The notes: generated from the letters alone by a model not told the origin. DNA of 64,000 nucleotides from Eupeodes corollae (GCF_945859685.1 NC_079147.1:145476645-145540644), one strand, 5' to 3'. Shown: positions 32,865-43,109, counted from the first letter of the stretch. Numbers and translations are program-made.

Positions 32865-33840
32865 GAGTTGTGATCTTCATACTAGGAAAGCGATTCTTGA
32901 GCTCTGGAAGCTTAAAATGTCCCATAGAGCAATTGCATCTCAAATGAATTGCTCTGTAAAGAAAGTTTTCAATGCATTAATTACCTCGTAAAAAACGGGC
33001 TCGTAAGACAAGCTGCAAAATAGATCAAGCTATTAGTAGGCTGGCCAAAAAAGACCCAAAAATAAGCTCCACGGAGATACAACGCCAACTCTCGGTTGCA
33101 TTCGATAGGGTTGCATGGTCGTGTTTCTCGGAAGAAAACATTAGTAACCGCAAGGTAACGTAGACTTAGAATAGAGTTCGCAAGATCACACGCCAACTGG
33201 ACAACAAACGAATGGAAGTACAAAGTGTAGAGTGACGAAACTAAAATAAATAGACAACGACACCAAGCACACTGCTGGAATTACGAATCAGTTTTTTAGG
33301 GACCAATCGATAACAGTTCTGGAATGGGCATCATCAAGTGCTGACCAACATCCGATAGAGCATCTTGGGGCAGATGTTAAAAGAGCTGTTGCTCTCAAAA
33401 ATAACTCCATCAATGATGTTCTTTCGAAGGTAAAATAAATAAATAAATTGGGTGGCGCGACAGTCCGTTGAGAACCAAGGCCTAGTGACTTACAACTCTC
33501 AACCATTCCTGTGTGCGAGTAATGTTGTCAGGAATGGAGGGGACCTACAGTTTATATGCCGACTCCGAACGGCTAATTTTGAGAAAGCACTTTTTCATGA
33601 CAATAGTTACTCTTGGAGAATTTGTCAATTCCTCGCAAGAGGCAGTACCCGTGAAAAGACTTTAGATGGCATAGGCAGGGATCGAACCCAAGACCTCTAG
33701 CATGACAGTCCAACGCACTAACCATCATGCCACGGGTACCACAAAGGTATTAAAGATAATAATAAGCTGCTTGGAAGGCTATACCCGTAGAGCAGTGCAG
33801 GCGGCTTATTTCATCAATGGAACGAAGATGTCGGGAAGTT
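32865..33840 (+). pseudogene. Tc1-like transposase, decayed, split by SINE
   Basis: N-terminal helix-turn-helix: RKAILELWKLKMSHRAIASQ and MNCSVKKVFNAL (32900-32985). Then KIDQAISRLAKKDPKISSTE. The catalytic part is degraded: NDTKHTAGITNQFFRD, then SADQHPIEHLGADVKRAV near 33340-33400. After the SINE (33433-33743) the C-terminus resumes with VLKIIISCLEGYTRRAVQAA. Frameshifts and stops throughout. Confidence 0.75.
33433..33743 (-). mobile_element. tRNA-derived SINE, copy 1
   Basis: Minus-strand unit of about 311 bp. Its head carries an A-box-like TGGCATGATGG (33722-33732) and a perfect B box GGTTCGATCCC (33678-33688), spaced as in tRNA-type RNA polymerase III promoters. The 3' end is GGACTGTCGCGCCACC followed by ATTT repeats. 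Flanked by AAGGTA (33427-33432 and 33744-33749). It splits a Tc1 transposase. Confidence 0.88.
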
Positions 33841-34139
33841 TTAAAACAAGGTATTAAAGATAAATATAAGGTAAATGATATTATAAAGTTATACTTTGTA
33901 TAATAAGATATGATTTTTCTCTTTTTTCTAATTAGTTTTGCACCAATAAACGCTATGTTTTCGTAGAAACTGCCATACGAAATAAATGTTATGTTTTTGG
34001 AAATATTGTTTTAAGTTTAAAAAATATATTTTGAAAACAAAAATATTTTTTCAAAAAAAAAAATACAGATACTTCTTTAAAAGTGAATTCAATTTGTGTT
34101 TCTAATTAGTTGTCCACAGCTGTATATTTTTTTTTTTTT

Positions 34140-34333
34140 TTGAAGGCAAATAAAGTTATCACAAATAAAATTCAGTTCCAAAGGCTTTATGAGATGTTTC
34201 AAGAAAAACCTGAAATTGCCCAAGGATTTTTAAAAATCCCTAAGGGAGAAGTTAATTCCTTTTGAGAAGCAGTAAAAACAGAGTTAAATAGCCTAGGCCA
34301 ACCTTCTAAGGACACCTCAGGCTGGAGAAAAGT
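34140..34333 (+). pseudogene. Myb/SANT-like domain, N-terminal exon
   Basis: Reads KIQFQRLYEMFQEKPEIAQG, FLKIPKGEVNSF, then ELNSLGQPSKDTSGWRK up to a GTAAAT donor. This is the first part of the zeste-like Myb/SANT domain, less decayed than the copy at 31396; one TGA replaces the conserved Trp after NSF. The C-terminal exon is absent here. Confidence 0.75.
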
Positions 34334-34842
34334 AAATTGAATAGATTAGTTCGTCGTCTTTATTTATTCTTTTGCAAAGATTGTAACAGCAATATTATCC
34401 ATCTTAAAAGACAAAAACAAATAGAACTAAATCGAAAGATGAAAAACGAGCTTTTATTTATTTTTCTTATTCTGACGCAAATCAGCTGCTTTTGAAACTC
34501 CGAAATTAGTATTTATGTGTGGCAATATTTTTTTAGATTTCGTTCGGGGCTTATGATGGAAATGTATTCGTATTCGTAGCGTAACAAAATTTTCGGGGAC
34601 TCGCTACGAGGGACTCTGTGATAGGGGCGATTAAATTATCCTTCGCAATATTTATTTTTAAGTTTCATTGCCTTGTGTGATTTTTTTATTTTTATGATTT
34701 TTTAGTTTTTACAATAGTTGAATAGAATAGAATTTCGTTCGTTTGTTTGTTGTTAATTCATTAAAAATGTGTGATATCAAATAAATAAATGAATAATAAA
34801 AATTATGATAAACAACATTTGAATAAACTAATGAATGCTTAC

Positions 34843-34928
34843 AGCCACTGAGGCAACTCCAAGGGATTCGCACTATCTCTTAAAGATCTTCTAATAGTCC
34901 TTGGTTTTACATAATTTACTTTCTTCAT
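34843..34928 (-). pseudogene. Harbinger transposase first exon remnant
   Basis: Minus-strand frame from the ATG at 34928: MKKVNYVKPRTIRRSLRDSA, then NPLELPQW, ending at a GTAAGC donor. The RxxLRDxxNPLELP pattern is the N-terminal signature of HARBI1-like transposases, and a donor just after it is also seen in the element at 53604. The catalytic exons are missing. Confidence 0.65.
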
Positions 34929-35144
34929 ATTCTTCACGTAAAATCCTTGCCGCGATTGAAAACATTTTAAATCTTTCTTAATTTGAATGATGAAACTTGT
35001 TTTCAAAAATTATTTTTGCTGTCAAACAATACGGAACAGCTGATTCGAAAATCAAAATTCCCCATTCCCGATTTCAAACCACTCTCGGGAGAACTAGTTT
35101 CCCGAGGAGTTCTTTTCTCCGGGAATATTTAGAATTGAGTTGAT

Positions 35145-35394
35145 TATGTAAAAACAACCACTAACCTTTCGCTTACTTGCAAAGCTTTTTATTTTTATTT
35201 TATTTATTTGAGTCAACTGGATAAGTTTGTTTTCCGAATTATTAGTTTTAAAAACTTGCTTTTACGTCGAACTTTTACTTCGCAAGTTGGAAAAAACTGA
35301 CAATTTTATTTGGATAATTTTGTTCTTAAAATCTGAAGGAAAAAGTTAGCATCAACAGATGGAACACAAACTTTCAGTACTTGAAAACAATGTA
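35145..35394. other. Spacer, nothing recognised
   Basis: Between Harbinger copy B and the Tc1-like element at 35395. Confidence 0.5.
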
Positions 35395-37018
35395 CAGTGC
35401 CGCTCACTTGCATAGCGCCCCCACTATGCAATATGTAACTGTATAGAATTCGGGTCTTTGAGTCAGTATACCGTTGCAATATTTGTATATTTTAATTATC
35501 TCATAAATTGCTCTCTCTGTGACCGAATTCATACATTGGAAATGTTCCGTTAAATATAGTTTTTGTTAACTTTATTGAAACTACTGTGAAAAACGTGGTT
35601 TTATTTAGGTTCACTTGAATAGCACCACCCCCTATATTATCAGTTTTCGTGTGGATTACAAGCCAGGTAGTTATTAAAAAATATTTTTCCATTTCTTTAA
35701 GTCATTTTAAGATAATTTCAGTCAAAATGGGTCGTGGTAAATCATTGGCAGAGAACGAGAAATCTAAAATTAAAGCTTATCGCGAGTGTGGCCTGTCTAT
35801 TCACCAAATAGCTAAAAAAAACGCAACGAAGCCTCAAAGTTATATCCACATTTTTACTGAACGAGTCCAGCTATGGTAAAAATATGAAAGGCCGAACGTC
35901 TAGTGTCGTTAGCGCTGCTGACAAAAGAGCAATCCTGCGACTCGCGTCAAATTCGCATGATTCTGCCCCCAAAATAAAAGAAAAAAGTGGTGTCAAAGCA
36001 AGTGTATCTACCGTAAAACGGGTAATTTCTAATGCTACACACTTAAAAAGATTAAAGCTTAAGAAAAAACCACCGCTTAACCCATCCCGTAAAGAGCAAC
36101 GCCTTAGTTTCTGTCGTGCTAACATGGCATGGAGTAAGGAATGGTACCGTGTTGTTTTCTCTGACGAAAAAAAATTTAATTTAGAGGGGCATGATGGATT
36201 TAACTATTACTTCCATGATTTGCGGAAAGAGCGGGCGGTGTTATGGTTTGGGGAGCCATTACTTGTTATGGAACTTTGGAGTTGCAGTTTTTGACTCCCC
36301 GTATGAACGCGCAATCATACATTGAGGTACTCGAGGAGGTTTTTCCTTCGATTAAGGAATTGTTTAGTGACTTGTCATGGAAATTGCAGCAGGATAACGC
36401 ACCCATCCACAATGCCAGAGTAGTAAAACTAGAGCGCCAAAATGTCTCATTGTTAGATTGGCCACCATATTCGCCAGACCTAAACATTATCGAAAATGTT
36501 TGGGGGTGGCTTACTCGAAAAGTATATGAATCTGGGAAACAATATGGTAGTAAAGATGAGCTAATAGAAGCCATTAAGTGTAGCTGGGCCTCGATTTCAC
36601 TGTCCTATATCAAAAACTTGTATGATTCCCTACCGAACAGGATGTATGAGGTTATTTATAATCAAGGCGGGACCACCCATTACTAATTTTTGTTTTTATT
36701 CACAAAATTAATGTTAATAATTGTGTTCCTCATAATTTAAATTTGTTTAAAAGTTTGAAAATATTAATAAATTAATTTTAAATGAAGAGGTGCTATTCAA
36801 GTGAGCTAAAATTTGATTCAAATTTTTTGAGTCACATCACTTTAAAATGTATATAAAAATAACCACTGTAAATATACATTCCATTCTTTCCCTTTTTTTA
36901 CATAACTTAATAAACTTGATTTAAAAGAAAAAAAAGAGTCATTTTCATTACTTGTTTTAAAGATATTAAGCTTTAAACTCGAATTAAAGGGGGGGTGCTA
37001 TTCAAGTGAGCGGCACTG
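35395..37018 (+). mobile_element. Tc1-like element, full length, nearly intact
   Basis: Ends CAGTGCCGCTCACTTGCATA and complement CAGTGCCGCTCACTTGAATA, each continuing into GCRCCCCC, TA on both sides (35393-35394, 37019-37020). The core CACTTGAATAGCACC recurs inside each end (about 35612 and, in complement, about 36807), roughly 210 bp from the termini: an IR/DR layout as in Tc3, Bari or Sleeping Beauty-type elements. One transposase gene. Confidence 0.9.
35727..36686 (+). pseudogene. Tc1-like transposase, two frameshifts
   Basis: Starts MGRGKSLAENEKSKIKAYRE with a first helix-turn-helix (CGLSIHQIAKK). A frameshift near 35825 leads into the frame of KGRTSSVVSAADKRAILRLA (second DNA-binding motif). 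The first catalytic Asp is in FSDEKKFNLEGHDGF. A second frameshift near 36238 leads to MVWGAITCYG, then LQQDNAPIHNA (second Asp) and SPDLNIIENVWGWL (Glu). I count 32 residues between the second Asp and the Glu, two fewer than the usual 34, so a small in-frame deletion is likely. Otherwise complete. Confidence 0.85.
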
Positions 37019-37020
37019 TA

Positions 37021-37225
37021 GTAAAATAGTTAACGGGTTCAATCTCTGCATGTGTTAACTACAGTTCTATTTTTCGCGGTTACTGCCTCTTGCGAGGAGC
37101 AAACGAATCCTCCAGGGGCATTGTTCTCAAAACTAGACGTTCGGATTCGGAATACAACTATTGTAGCTTTGAGTTGTAAGTCACTAGGCCCCTTGTTCTC
37201 TACGGACTGTTGCGCCTTATTTATT
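37021..37225 (+). mobile_element. tRNA-derived SINE, copy 4, partial and diverged
   Basis: On the + strand: B-box-like GGTTCAATCTC at about 37035, ACTGCCTCTTGCGAGGA, TTCGGATTCGGAAT, GAGTTGTAAGTCACTAGGCC and, at the end, CGGACTGTTGCGCC with (ATTT)n. Same order as the other three copies but opposite orientation. The 5' head, including the A box, is missing where it abuts the Tc1-like element. Confidence 0.8.
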
Positions 37226-37887
37226 TATTATTATACAAAATTTAAACAGTATTTTCAAAAATTTGTGTAAGTATTAAGTTGAAGCTGAGTGCATTAAATT
37301 GTTTATGGCCAACATGCTAACATTTCTTTTCTTTCCGCAGCAATTGCTGGGTTCTCACCGTATAATTTAAAATTTCAAAACTTAAAATGATTAAAACAAC
37401 ATACGTCTTTTACATCAATATAGTTATTTGTTCAGATGGTTTTATTTATAATTTCAATCATATATTTATGTACTAGTTTCCATGTTAATGAATACGTTTA
37501 ATATATTTGTTTTACATTTTGTGATTCGTGTAAACATAAAATAAGTTTCTTATTTTTATCGCACTTAGGTTTCTATTATATTTATTACTAAGAACAAAAC
37601 TTTCTCAATTTATAAAATTTCATGGCATTTTTAAATTAAGATCAATGATCCAAAAAGATAATATATATAAATACTTTAATTATAAAAAAAGTTATTCATA
37701 ATTATTATTAAAAAAAAGAGTTATTTTTCTGATATAAAATTAAAATTATATGCATAGGTTTAAATGTAAGTTAAATTTTTAAGAAAATTTCATGATTTTA
37801 CGGAGTATATATAATTTAAATTAAATTTAAAACATTTAATGTTATGTTAGTATGTATAATACATATCAAATATTTAATAACATTTAT
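37226..37887. other. Kdm3 3' flank
   Basis: AT-rich. Should hold the 3' UTR and polyadenylation site of Kdm3 on the minus strand. Several AATAAA/AATTAA-like hexamers occur, for example at 37440-37445 on the minus strand, none decisive. Confidence 0.45.
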
Positions 37888-40800
37888 TTATATTATCTGG
37901 TTAAGAAGATACGTTAGATAGGCTGTAGTATCTTTGATTGAATGATAAATTACATTTCTTATTTGTAGCTTATCTTCGTGATTTGTGTGAGACATAGAAA
38001 GCTTCCGAAATTGCTGGGACAAGTGAAAGCAATGCTGTATATTCTCTGGTGAAACAAAATCTTCTGCAACTTTAATACAATTGTGTAGATTTCGGACTTG
38101 ATGTGGTGCTCCGGCTGGTATGAAAACTGCATCACCTAGACACTGAGCAATGGGGTATCCTTCAACACCGTAATCATCGTAGAGCCGCTCACGTAGCTCG
38201 TTGTCCAAATACCAATTCTGATCGTGGATAGGATCATGATCGGGTTCAAGGCGAAAGCCTCGTTCAATGGTCACCCGATTAAGGAGATCTCGAATTTTAT
38301 CAGCGTCTCGGGCCGAATAGATGTGCCACAAAGCCCCTGGCATTACTCCTGGCTGTCGGACTCTTCGCCGCGTCAGGATATCACAGCCACCACTGTCGAT
38401 GGCACTCAATGCTGCTCTTATTTGATCCTTCGCCGATGCGTCTGTAGGTATTCCCACATATACCATTATATTGACGGCATCTGATATGTCCAAATGAAGA
38501 TTAGTTGTACCTTTGTCAGGGTGAAGAGCCGATCCATAGGCATTGTACATTTTTGGTCCCAAATCTGGTGGCACAAAAATTGATGGTAATCGACTGGCAA
38601 TGTTTAAGCCGCCCGTGCGCAGAGTATACTCTGGTAATGGCAAAGCACTCATTAGATCCCTAAAGCGGGTTGGAAGTATTTCTGCGAAATCATCACCGGG
38701 AGGCCAATCTTTAAGTTTCAATAACATTGGCTGTCCATTAGCGTCCAAAAGACGTTTGCTCACACACTGAAATCCCTCCCAAAACAATTTCATTGGCTGA
38801 TTGGGCACCAAATTGCCAGTCATACAATTAATAAGATCATTCTTTTTATCTCCAAAGTCCTTACAAAATGCCTCGGGATGCCAGAGGCTTATGTTCAAAA
38901 ATTTACACAACTCAGAGACCATTATAGGCTGACCACGCTTCCATGCCTCTTTAAAGAGAAGTGCATTGCGAGGATCACGAGAGTCGAGCAATCTCAAAAG
39001 CTTGCCGTTGCACAGCCAATCGTGAGCAATTCCTGGAAACATTTCTTCTGATGCTCGCATCGTCATAACTTTCTGCGGCAAGGCCTTTTGAGTACGCTTT
39101 TGTGTTAGAAGAAAATTGTACTCCTTGGTCACATCATCCTGCAAATACTTAGCTATGTTGTTCTTTGAACTAGAAGATGCCTCTAGTTTGAGATGCTTCA
39201 AAGTCGTTGAGAGTACTGTGGAAAGCGTACCTGCATTTTTGGATTCTTCAATTAATTCAGTTTCGGCCTCCACAAAAGAAAAGCAATCAGAAGGATTTTG
39301 TGGGTCTAATTTCTTTATTTTATTGAGATACTTTATTTCACATTCCCGACTATAGAATCGAAGATATGTGTCTCTGATTGTTTTATCAGCCAGTTCTACA
39401 GAATTCATCTCAAAATTATGGGCTTGGGTGGTTGAGCTCAGTGGGCAACCGCATTTTTGTGGTATTTTCCACAATTTGCAGGCTTGGTGCAATCGATGGG
39501 CGAGGAAATTTAATGCATTTCCTGGTATTATTTGTGTTAGCATGAGTTTTACCATTTCGTGGGGATCGCGCATTGCACAAAGAATCCAGCCGTATTCGTC
39601 GCACCCCCTCAGTGGTTTTTCGGCCTTTTGAATTTTTTTATTCTTTCTGTCTCTGTAGCAATCGAGACACACCCCAAATCCACACTTGTTACAAGTCCAA
39701 TGGAAATTAAATAGAGTCGCCTCACAAACATCACAAATCTCACGGACCCCTTTGACCACTTTCTTCCATGCGATCGTTTTATTTGGCGACATGTGCTCAT
39801 CTATAGCAGTTTGTTCTTCTTGCCATATGCGACAGAATTGATCACCCACATGCATCAGAATATAACGACTTATGTCTAAATCAATGTCTCTTGGAGGCGG
39901 TCCCAGCATCCAGGTTTCGATGTCATGTGGGCCAGGATCTTTGTTTGGATCAGAGAAACCGTCAACCACCAAAACACCTTTATCCTTATATCGCAATCTT
40001 CGAAAATCATAAAAACGACAAAACACACTGTCACTGCGAATTGACGCACATCGGCACTCTCTGCATTTGGATATTTTCGAGGAGAGCTTTAAGCACGGAA
40101 TTTTCTGGAGGAAAGGTTCTTTCGTTTCCATAAATGTATTCATCATTTGCTGCTCTTGACGAGTTAGTGGATGTAAACGAGTTTTGTTTCTAGTTGTTGT
40201 TGACGAAAATGTATGACGCAGTCTTCTTGGTTTCTTCTTTCTTGTCGCCGCTGGATTACGCACGATTTTGGCTTTTTTCGGAACATCTTCGTTAGTTTCT
40301 TCTTTGATGTCATTGCCAGGAGTACCTTCTTCTTTTACTGTCGATTCTATCTTAGTTTCACTTTCTGGTTTTGTCCCGGTTGCAGATGCGGAAATGGAAT
40401 CTATTGACGTTATTTCCACACCATTTGTAAGCTTGATTTCTTGCTGTGTTTCTGTTTTAATACTCAAGTCAGTTGTGGAAACAGCTACTACATCTTCATC
40501 CTTTTTTAACTCAATTTCATTCTGAATATCTGTGGGCTCTCTTTTTATTTCTAAATCAATTTTGTTCTCAAGTTGCTCAGATTTGATGGGAGAGATTTTA
40601 TCACTAGAGACATTTGCACTCTCTTCCAAAATCTTTTTAAGTTCAGCCTTTGCAACCCTGTTATTTGGCCTACTTCTTGAACTGGCTATAAATTTAGGCT
40701 CTTCATCGGATGATGCTTCACGATAGTTTGTTTTACGTTTGGTGGAACGTTTCGAACACGGCTTAAGCACTCTGACTGGTTTTTCATCAGTATTTTCTAT

Positions 40801-41580
40801 TTTTATTTCATTGTCGGCTTTGACCTCTTCTACTTTACCTTTCTTTCGTTGCCTGGGTTTCTTTTTTAACTGAATGGATGTACAAGGAAGTTCCGCTTCA
40901 ATGTCGACGTCTGTAAACTCTGTTGCAATGATAGGTGTTGTCTCTTGCTTAATACGTTTCTGCCAATTGCCGTTGTCTACTAAAACTGGACCACGCTTAA
41001 GAGTGATTGTTCCCTGTCCATTAGTCTGGGTTGTTTTTAGTAGTTCCTCATCTTCGACTTTGATTTCTTCTTTCTTTACTTCTGTCTTAATTATTGAAGA
41101 ATTTATGAAACTATTGTACTGAACAGTTTTAAGAATTGTGTTGATGGATTCTACATCATATGCTCCTCCCATAACTTGGGGTACATTTGGTTTTGCAGCA
41201 CTACCATGTGCTGGAGAAACGTCAGGAGCACTGTTTTCAGAGCTTGTAGCAATTTCATTTTTATCTTGTGGAGACATTTCGTTCACCTTAACTTCTAACT
41301 GCGATTGAGGCTGGCAAGGACCAACGATTTGATCTGGAGCAATAGTCACAGACTTATTGGAAATATTACTTTCCTCTGAATGTTTGCCATTCTGTGAAAT
41401 TAGAGCACCTTTATTTTCCACCAACTCAATGTGATTTGATGAAGCATTTTGAACAGCATTGCTTGTAGCGCAAGCATCTTTGTCTACTTCGGTATCAACT
41501 TTGTTATTGATGTCGGCTTTGGGATCTAAACTATTCCAGTCCATTTGAAAATGTTGTGGTATTAGCATCAGTGTGAGCAT
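37888..41580 (-). CDS. Kdm3: Lysine-specific demethylase 3 (JmjC, H3K9me1/2)
   Basis: A 1230-codon ORF without introns. Residues 1 to about 490 are acidic/Lys-rich and look disordered. The KDM3-family zinc-binding region follows: a CRECRC cluster from Cys506 and a C2/C2/C2 finger at about 616-641 (ICDVCEATLFN to CGFGVCLDC). A nuclear-receptor-box-like LLRLL lies in the linker. The C-terminal JmjC domain shows TTNLHLDISDAVNIMVYVG with Fe(II) ligands His1029 and Asp1031, and AGAPHQVRN with the third ligand His1160, spacing as in KDM3A, plus CIKVAEDFVSPEN. It demethylates histone H3 Lys9 in the nucleus using 2-oxoglutarate. Start: three in-frame ATGs lie close together (codons 1, 5, 13); codon 13 (CAAATGG, at 41544) has the best context. 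A five-codon upstream ORF ends directly before the first ATG. Confidence 0.95.
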   Translation of the reverse strand: MLTLMLIPQHFQMDWNSLDPKADINNKVDTEVDKDACATSNAVQNASSNHIELVENKGALISQNGKHSEESNISNKSVTIAPDQIVGPCQPQSQLEVKVNEMSPQDKNEIATSSENSAPDVSPAHGSAAKPNVPQVMGGAYDVESINTILKTVQYNSFINSSIIKTEVKKEEIKVEDEELLKTTQTNGQGTITLKRGPVLVDNGNWQKRIKQETTPIIATEFTDVDIEAELPCTSIQLKKKPRQRKKGKVEEVKADNEIKIENTDEKPVRVLKPCSKRSTKRKTNYREASSDEEPKFIASSRSRPNNRVAKAELKKILEESANVSSDKISPIKSEQLENKIDLEIKREPTDIQNEIELKKDEDVVAVSTTDLSIKTETQQEIKLTNGVEITSIDSISASATGTKPESETKIESTVKEEGTPGNDIKEETNEDVPKKAKIVRNPAATRKKKPRRLRHTFSSTTTRNKTRLHPLTRQEQQMMNTFMETKEPFLQKIPCLKLSSKISKCRECRCASIRSDSVFCRFYDFRRLRYKDKGVLVVDGFSDPNKDPGPHDIETWMLGPPPRDIDLDISRYILMHVGDQFCRIWQEEQTAIDEHMSPNKTIAWKKVVKGVREICDVCEATLFNFHWTCNKCGFGVCLDCYRDRKNKKIQKAEKPLRGCDEYGWILCAMRDPHEMVKLMLTQIIPGNALNFLAHRLHQACKLWKIPQKCGCPLSSTTQAHNFEMNSVELADKTIRDTYLRFYSRECEIKYLNKIKKLDPQNPSDCFSFVEAETELIEESKNAGTLSTVLSTTLKHLKLEASSSSKNNIAKYLQDDVTKEYNFLLTQKRTQKALPQKVMTMRASEEMFPGIAHDWLCNGKLLRLLDSRDPRNALLFKEAWKRGQPIMVSELCKFLNISLWHPEAFCKDFGDKKNDLINCMTGNLVPNQPMKLFWEGFQCVSKRLLDANGQPMLLKLKDWPPGDDFAEILPTRFRDLMSALPLPEYTLRTGGLNIASRLPSIFVPPDLGPKMYNAYGSALHPDKGTTNLHLDISDAVNIMVYVGIPTDASAKDQIRAALSAIDSGGCDILTRRRVRQPGVMPGALWHIYSARDADKIRDLLNRVTIERGFRLEPDHDPIHDQNWYLDNELRERLYDDYGVEGYPIAQCLGDAVFIPAGAPHQVRNLHNCIKVAEDFVSPENIQHCFHLSQQFRKLSMSHTNHEDKLQIRNVIYHSIKDTTAYLTYLLNQII

Positions 41581-42599
41581 CTAATTTTTGTCCATTCGCT
41601 GAAATTGTGATATTTAAAATCCAGTTATATTTTTGAATTCGGAATATTTAATTTGATAGTTGATGCGAAGCGGGGGATGTGGTGAGTGAGTTTCGACGTT
41701 TTATCATTATAATTAGTATTATTTATTAATTACCGTAGAATTAAAATTAATATTTAATATTGTATTTCTGTTGCACAAAACAGTTTTTTTAAGGAAACAC
41801 TTCATGTGTATTTTCTTAATATGAGAATATTCTTTTTCTGTTAAACCAAAATAAAAAAAGGTAATGTGGAGGCAAAAAGGCACAAACGATGTTATTTGAT
41901 TTCATTTATTATTATTATTTAATTTACAGGATTTCTGAATATTATGATCGATTTTATTCATTTTAATTAAAAAATTGTATTAATTGTTTTTTAAACATTT
42001 TAGTCTCATGAAAAAAAAAAAAAGAAAAAAAATAGGAACATCGTTAAAACTCACTACCACCACATTACCTGCGTCACAACAACATTTGAAAATAAGTTTG
42101 TTTATATAAAATGATAATAAGAACATTGGTAGGAGAGAAAACGAATATTTTTAAATGTTGAATTAAGTTCAATTTTACTTTGTGGGTTATTTAAAACAAT
42201 AATGTTCATATATTCGCATAATAACAAAAAAGGTTCTTATCCGTGGCGTAACCCCTAACAACTACTTCCATTCTTTTTTTTTTCTCTAAAGGGAGTCTGC
42301 TTTCCAATTTTGTGTATTTTACTTAGCCCCACAAAAATAACACTATACCGACTAATCTAAAACAAACTAAGACTAACCAAATGTAAACGTTTTCAATGCA
42401 ATTTCTTCAAGAAAATGTAAAATAAAACCATTATATTATTTTATAACATATATTGTAAGGTCCCTTAATAGACCACTTGTAGCGGAAGCCCTAAATTGCT
42501 GCAAAGTAGATATTACCCTCCAAACTACGAAGGGCAACGACAGGTGACAGGGGAACACGCAAATTAAAAGAATTTTTATAATTATTAGATTGTTCGCAA
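41581..42599. other. Kdm3 upstream region
   Basis: Likely 5' UTR and promoter. A possible upstream ATG at 41599 opens a tiny ORF (MDKN) that stops immediately before the annotated start. A TTTCAG just before it could be a splice acceptor for a non-coding leader exon. No other gene seen. Confidence 0.45.
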
Positions 42600-43109
42600 T
42601 AGTTTTAACGCTCTAGAATGGATGTAACATTTGTATGCAAGATGGATCTCCATGCCACACATCCCGGTCCATAAAAACTTATTTGAAGGAAGAAAACATC
42701 ACTTTGTTGGATTGGCCGGGAAACAGCCCTGATATGAACTCAATTGAAAACGTGTGGGAGCTGATGCATAGGGGGGGAAGTAGCTTAAGATGCGGCCACT
42801 TATTGAAAGAGTAATTCACGTGTAGAATCACCACCCACAAATGCAGAAAACTGTCAAATCATGCATTGACAGTATGCCGCGCAGAATTGAGGCTCTTATT
42901 AAAGCAAAAGGAGGTTCAACAAAATATTGAACAAAATCACAAAAATAACAAAAAAAACTTTAATATGATTAATAGGAAGTAGTTTATATTCTGCATACAA
43001 AATAATTTAAATGCATTACAATATTCGAAAACCTGAATAAAATAGCTGAAAATTGAGATTTTGCATAAAATCTAAAGTGCGTCTAATAATATGGCCAGGG
43101 ACTGTATAC
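42600..43109 (+). mobile_element. Tc1-like element, 3' half
   Basis: Reads CMQDGSPCHTSRSIKTYLKE, then LLDWPGNSPDMNSIENVWEL (second Asp and Glu blocks), and the end of the protein MQKTVKSCIDSMPRRIEALI with KAKGGSTKY before the stop. The right terminal repeat lies at about 43075-43109; its complement begins ACAGTCCCTGGCC. The left half is missing. Middle region frameshifted. Confidence 0.8.

Larger units (their letters stand above)
32520..34122 (+). mobile_element. Tc1-like element with IR/DR ends
   Basis: Ends AAGCTGTGGACAACTAATTA and complement CAGCTGTGGACAACTAATTA, TA on both sides (32518-32519, 34123-34124). An inner repeat of the core AACTAATTAGAAA occurs at about 32733 and in complement at about 33920, giving an IR/DR layout. 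Nested in the element at 32221 and itself split by a SINE. Confidence 0.8.
32221..34628. mobile_element. TIR element with SANT gene fragment, nested in Harbinger copy B
   Basis: Left end GCCTTATCACAGGCCCCGTC and complement of the right end GCCCCTATCACAGAGTCCCT, with CGTACTACGA-like inner repeats near both ends (32250-32330, 34570-34615). Carries the N-terminal part of a Myb/SANT gene (34140-34333). Probably a second, unrelated Harbinger-type family. Interrupted by a Tc1-like element. Confidence 0.65.
31142..35144. mobile_element. PIF/Harbinger-like element, copy B (outer shell of a four-level nest)
   Basis: Ends TTCAGCCCAATTCTAAATGA and complement TCAACTCAATTCTAAATATT. Holds a Myb/SANT gene on + (31396-32190) and, converging on it, a transposase start exon on - (34843-34928), the standard two-gene layout of PIF/Harbinger. 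The body of the transposase is missing. Between the genes sits a second element (32221-34628). Same family as 5257-6479. Confidence 0.7.

Noticed and set aside
33678..33732. tRNA-like segment with A and B boxes
   Set aside because: It is the head of a SINE that occurs several times with target duplications and a common 3' body; no acceptor stem pairing was seen, so not a tRNA gene.
37883..37888. AATAAA on the minus strand at the Kdm3 stop codon
   Set aside because: It overlaps the stop codon and is too close to act as the polyadenylation signal.
38224..41122. Several + strand ORFs of 60-87 codons across Kdm3
   Set aside because: All are antisense shadows of the Kdm3 coding sequence.
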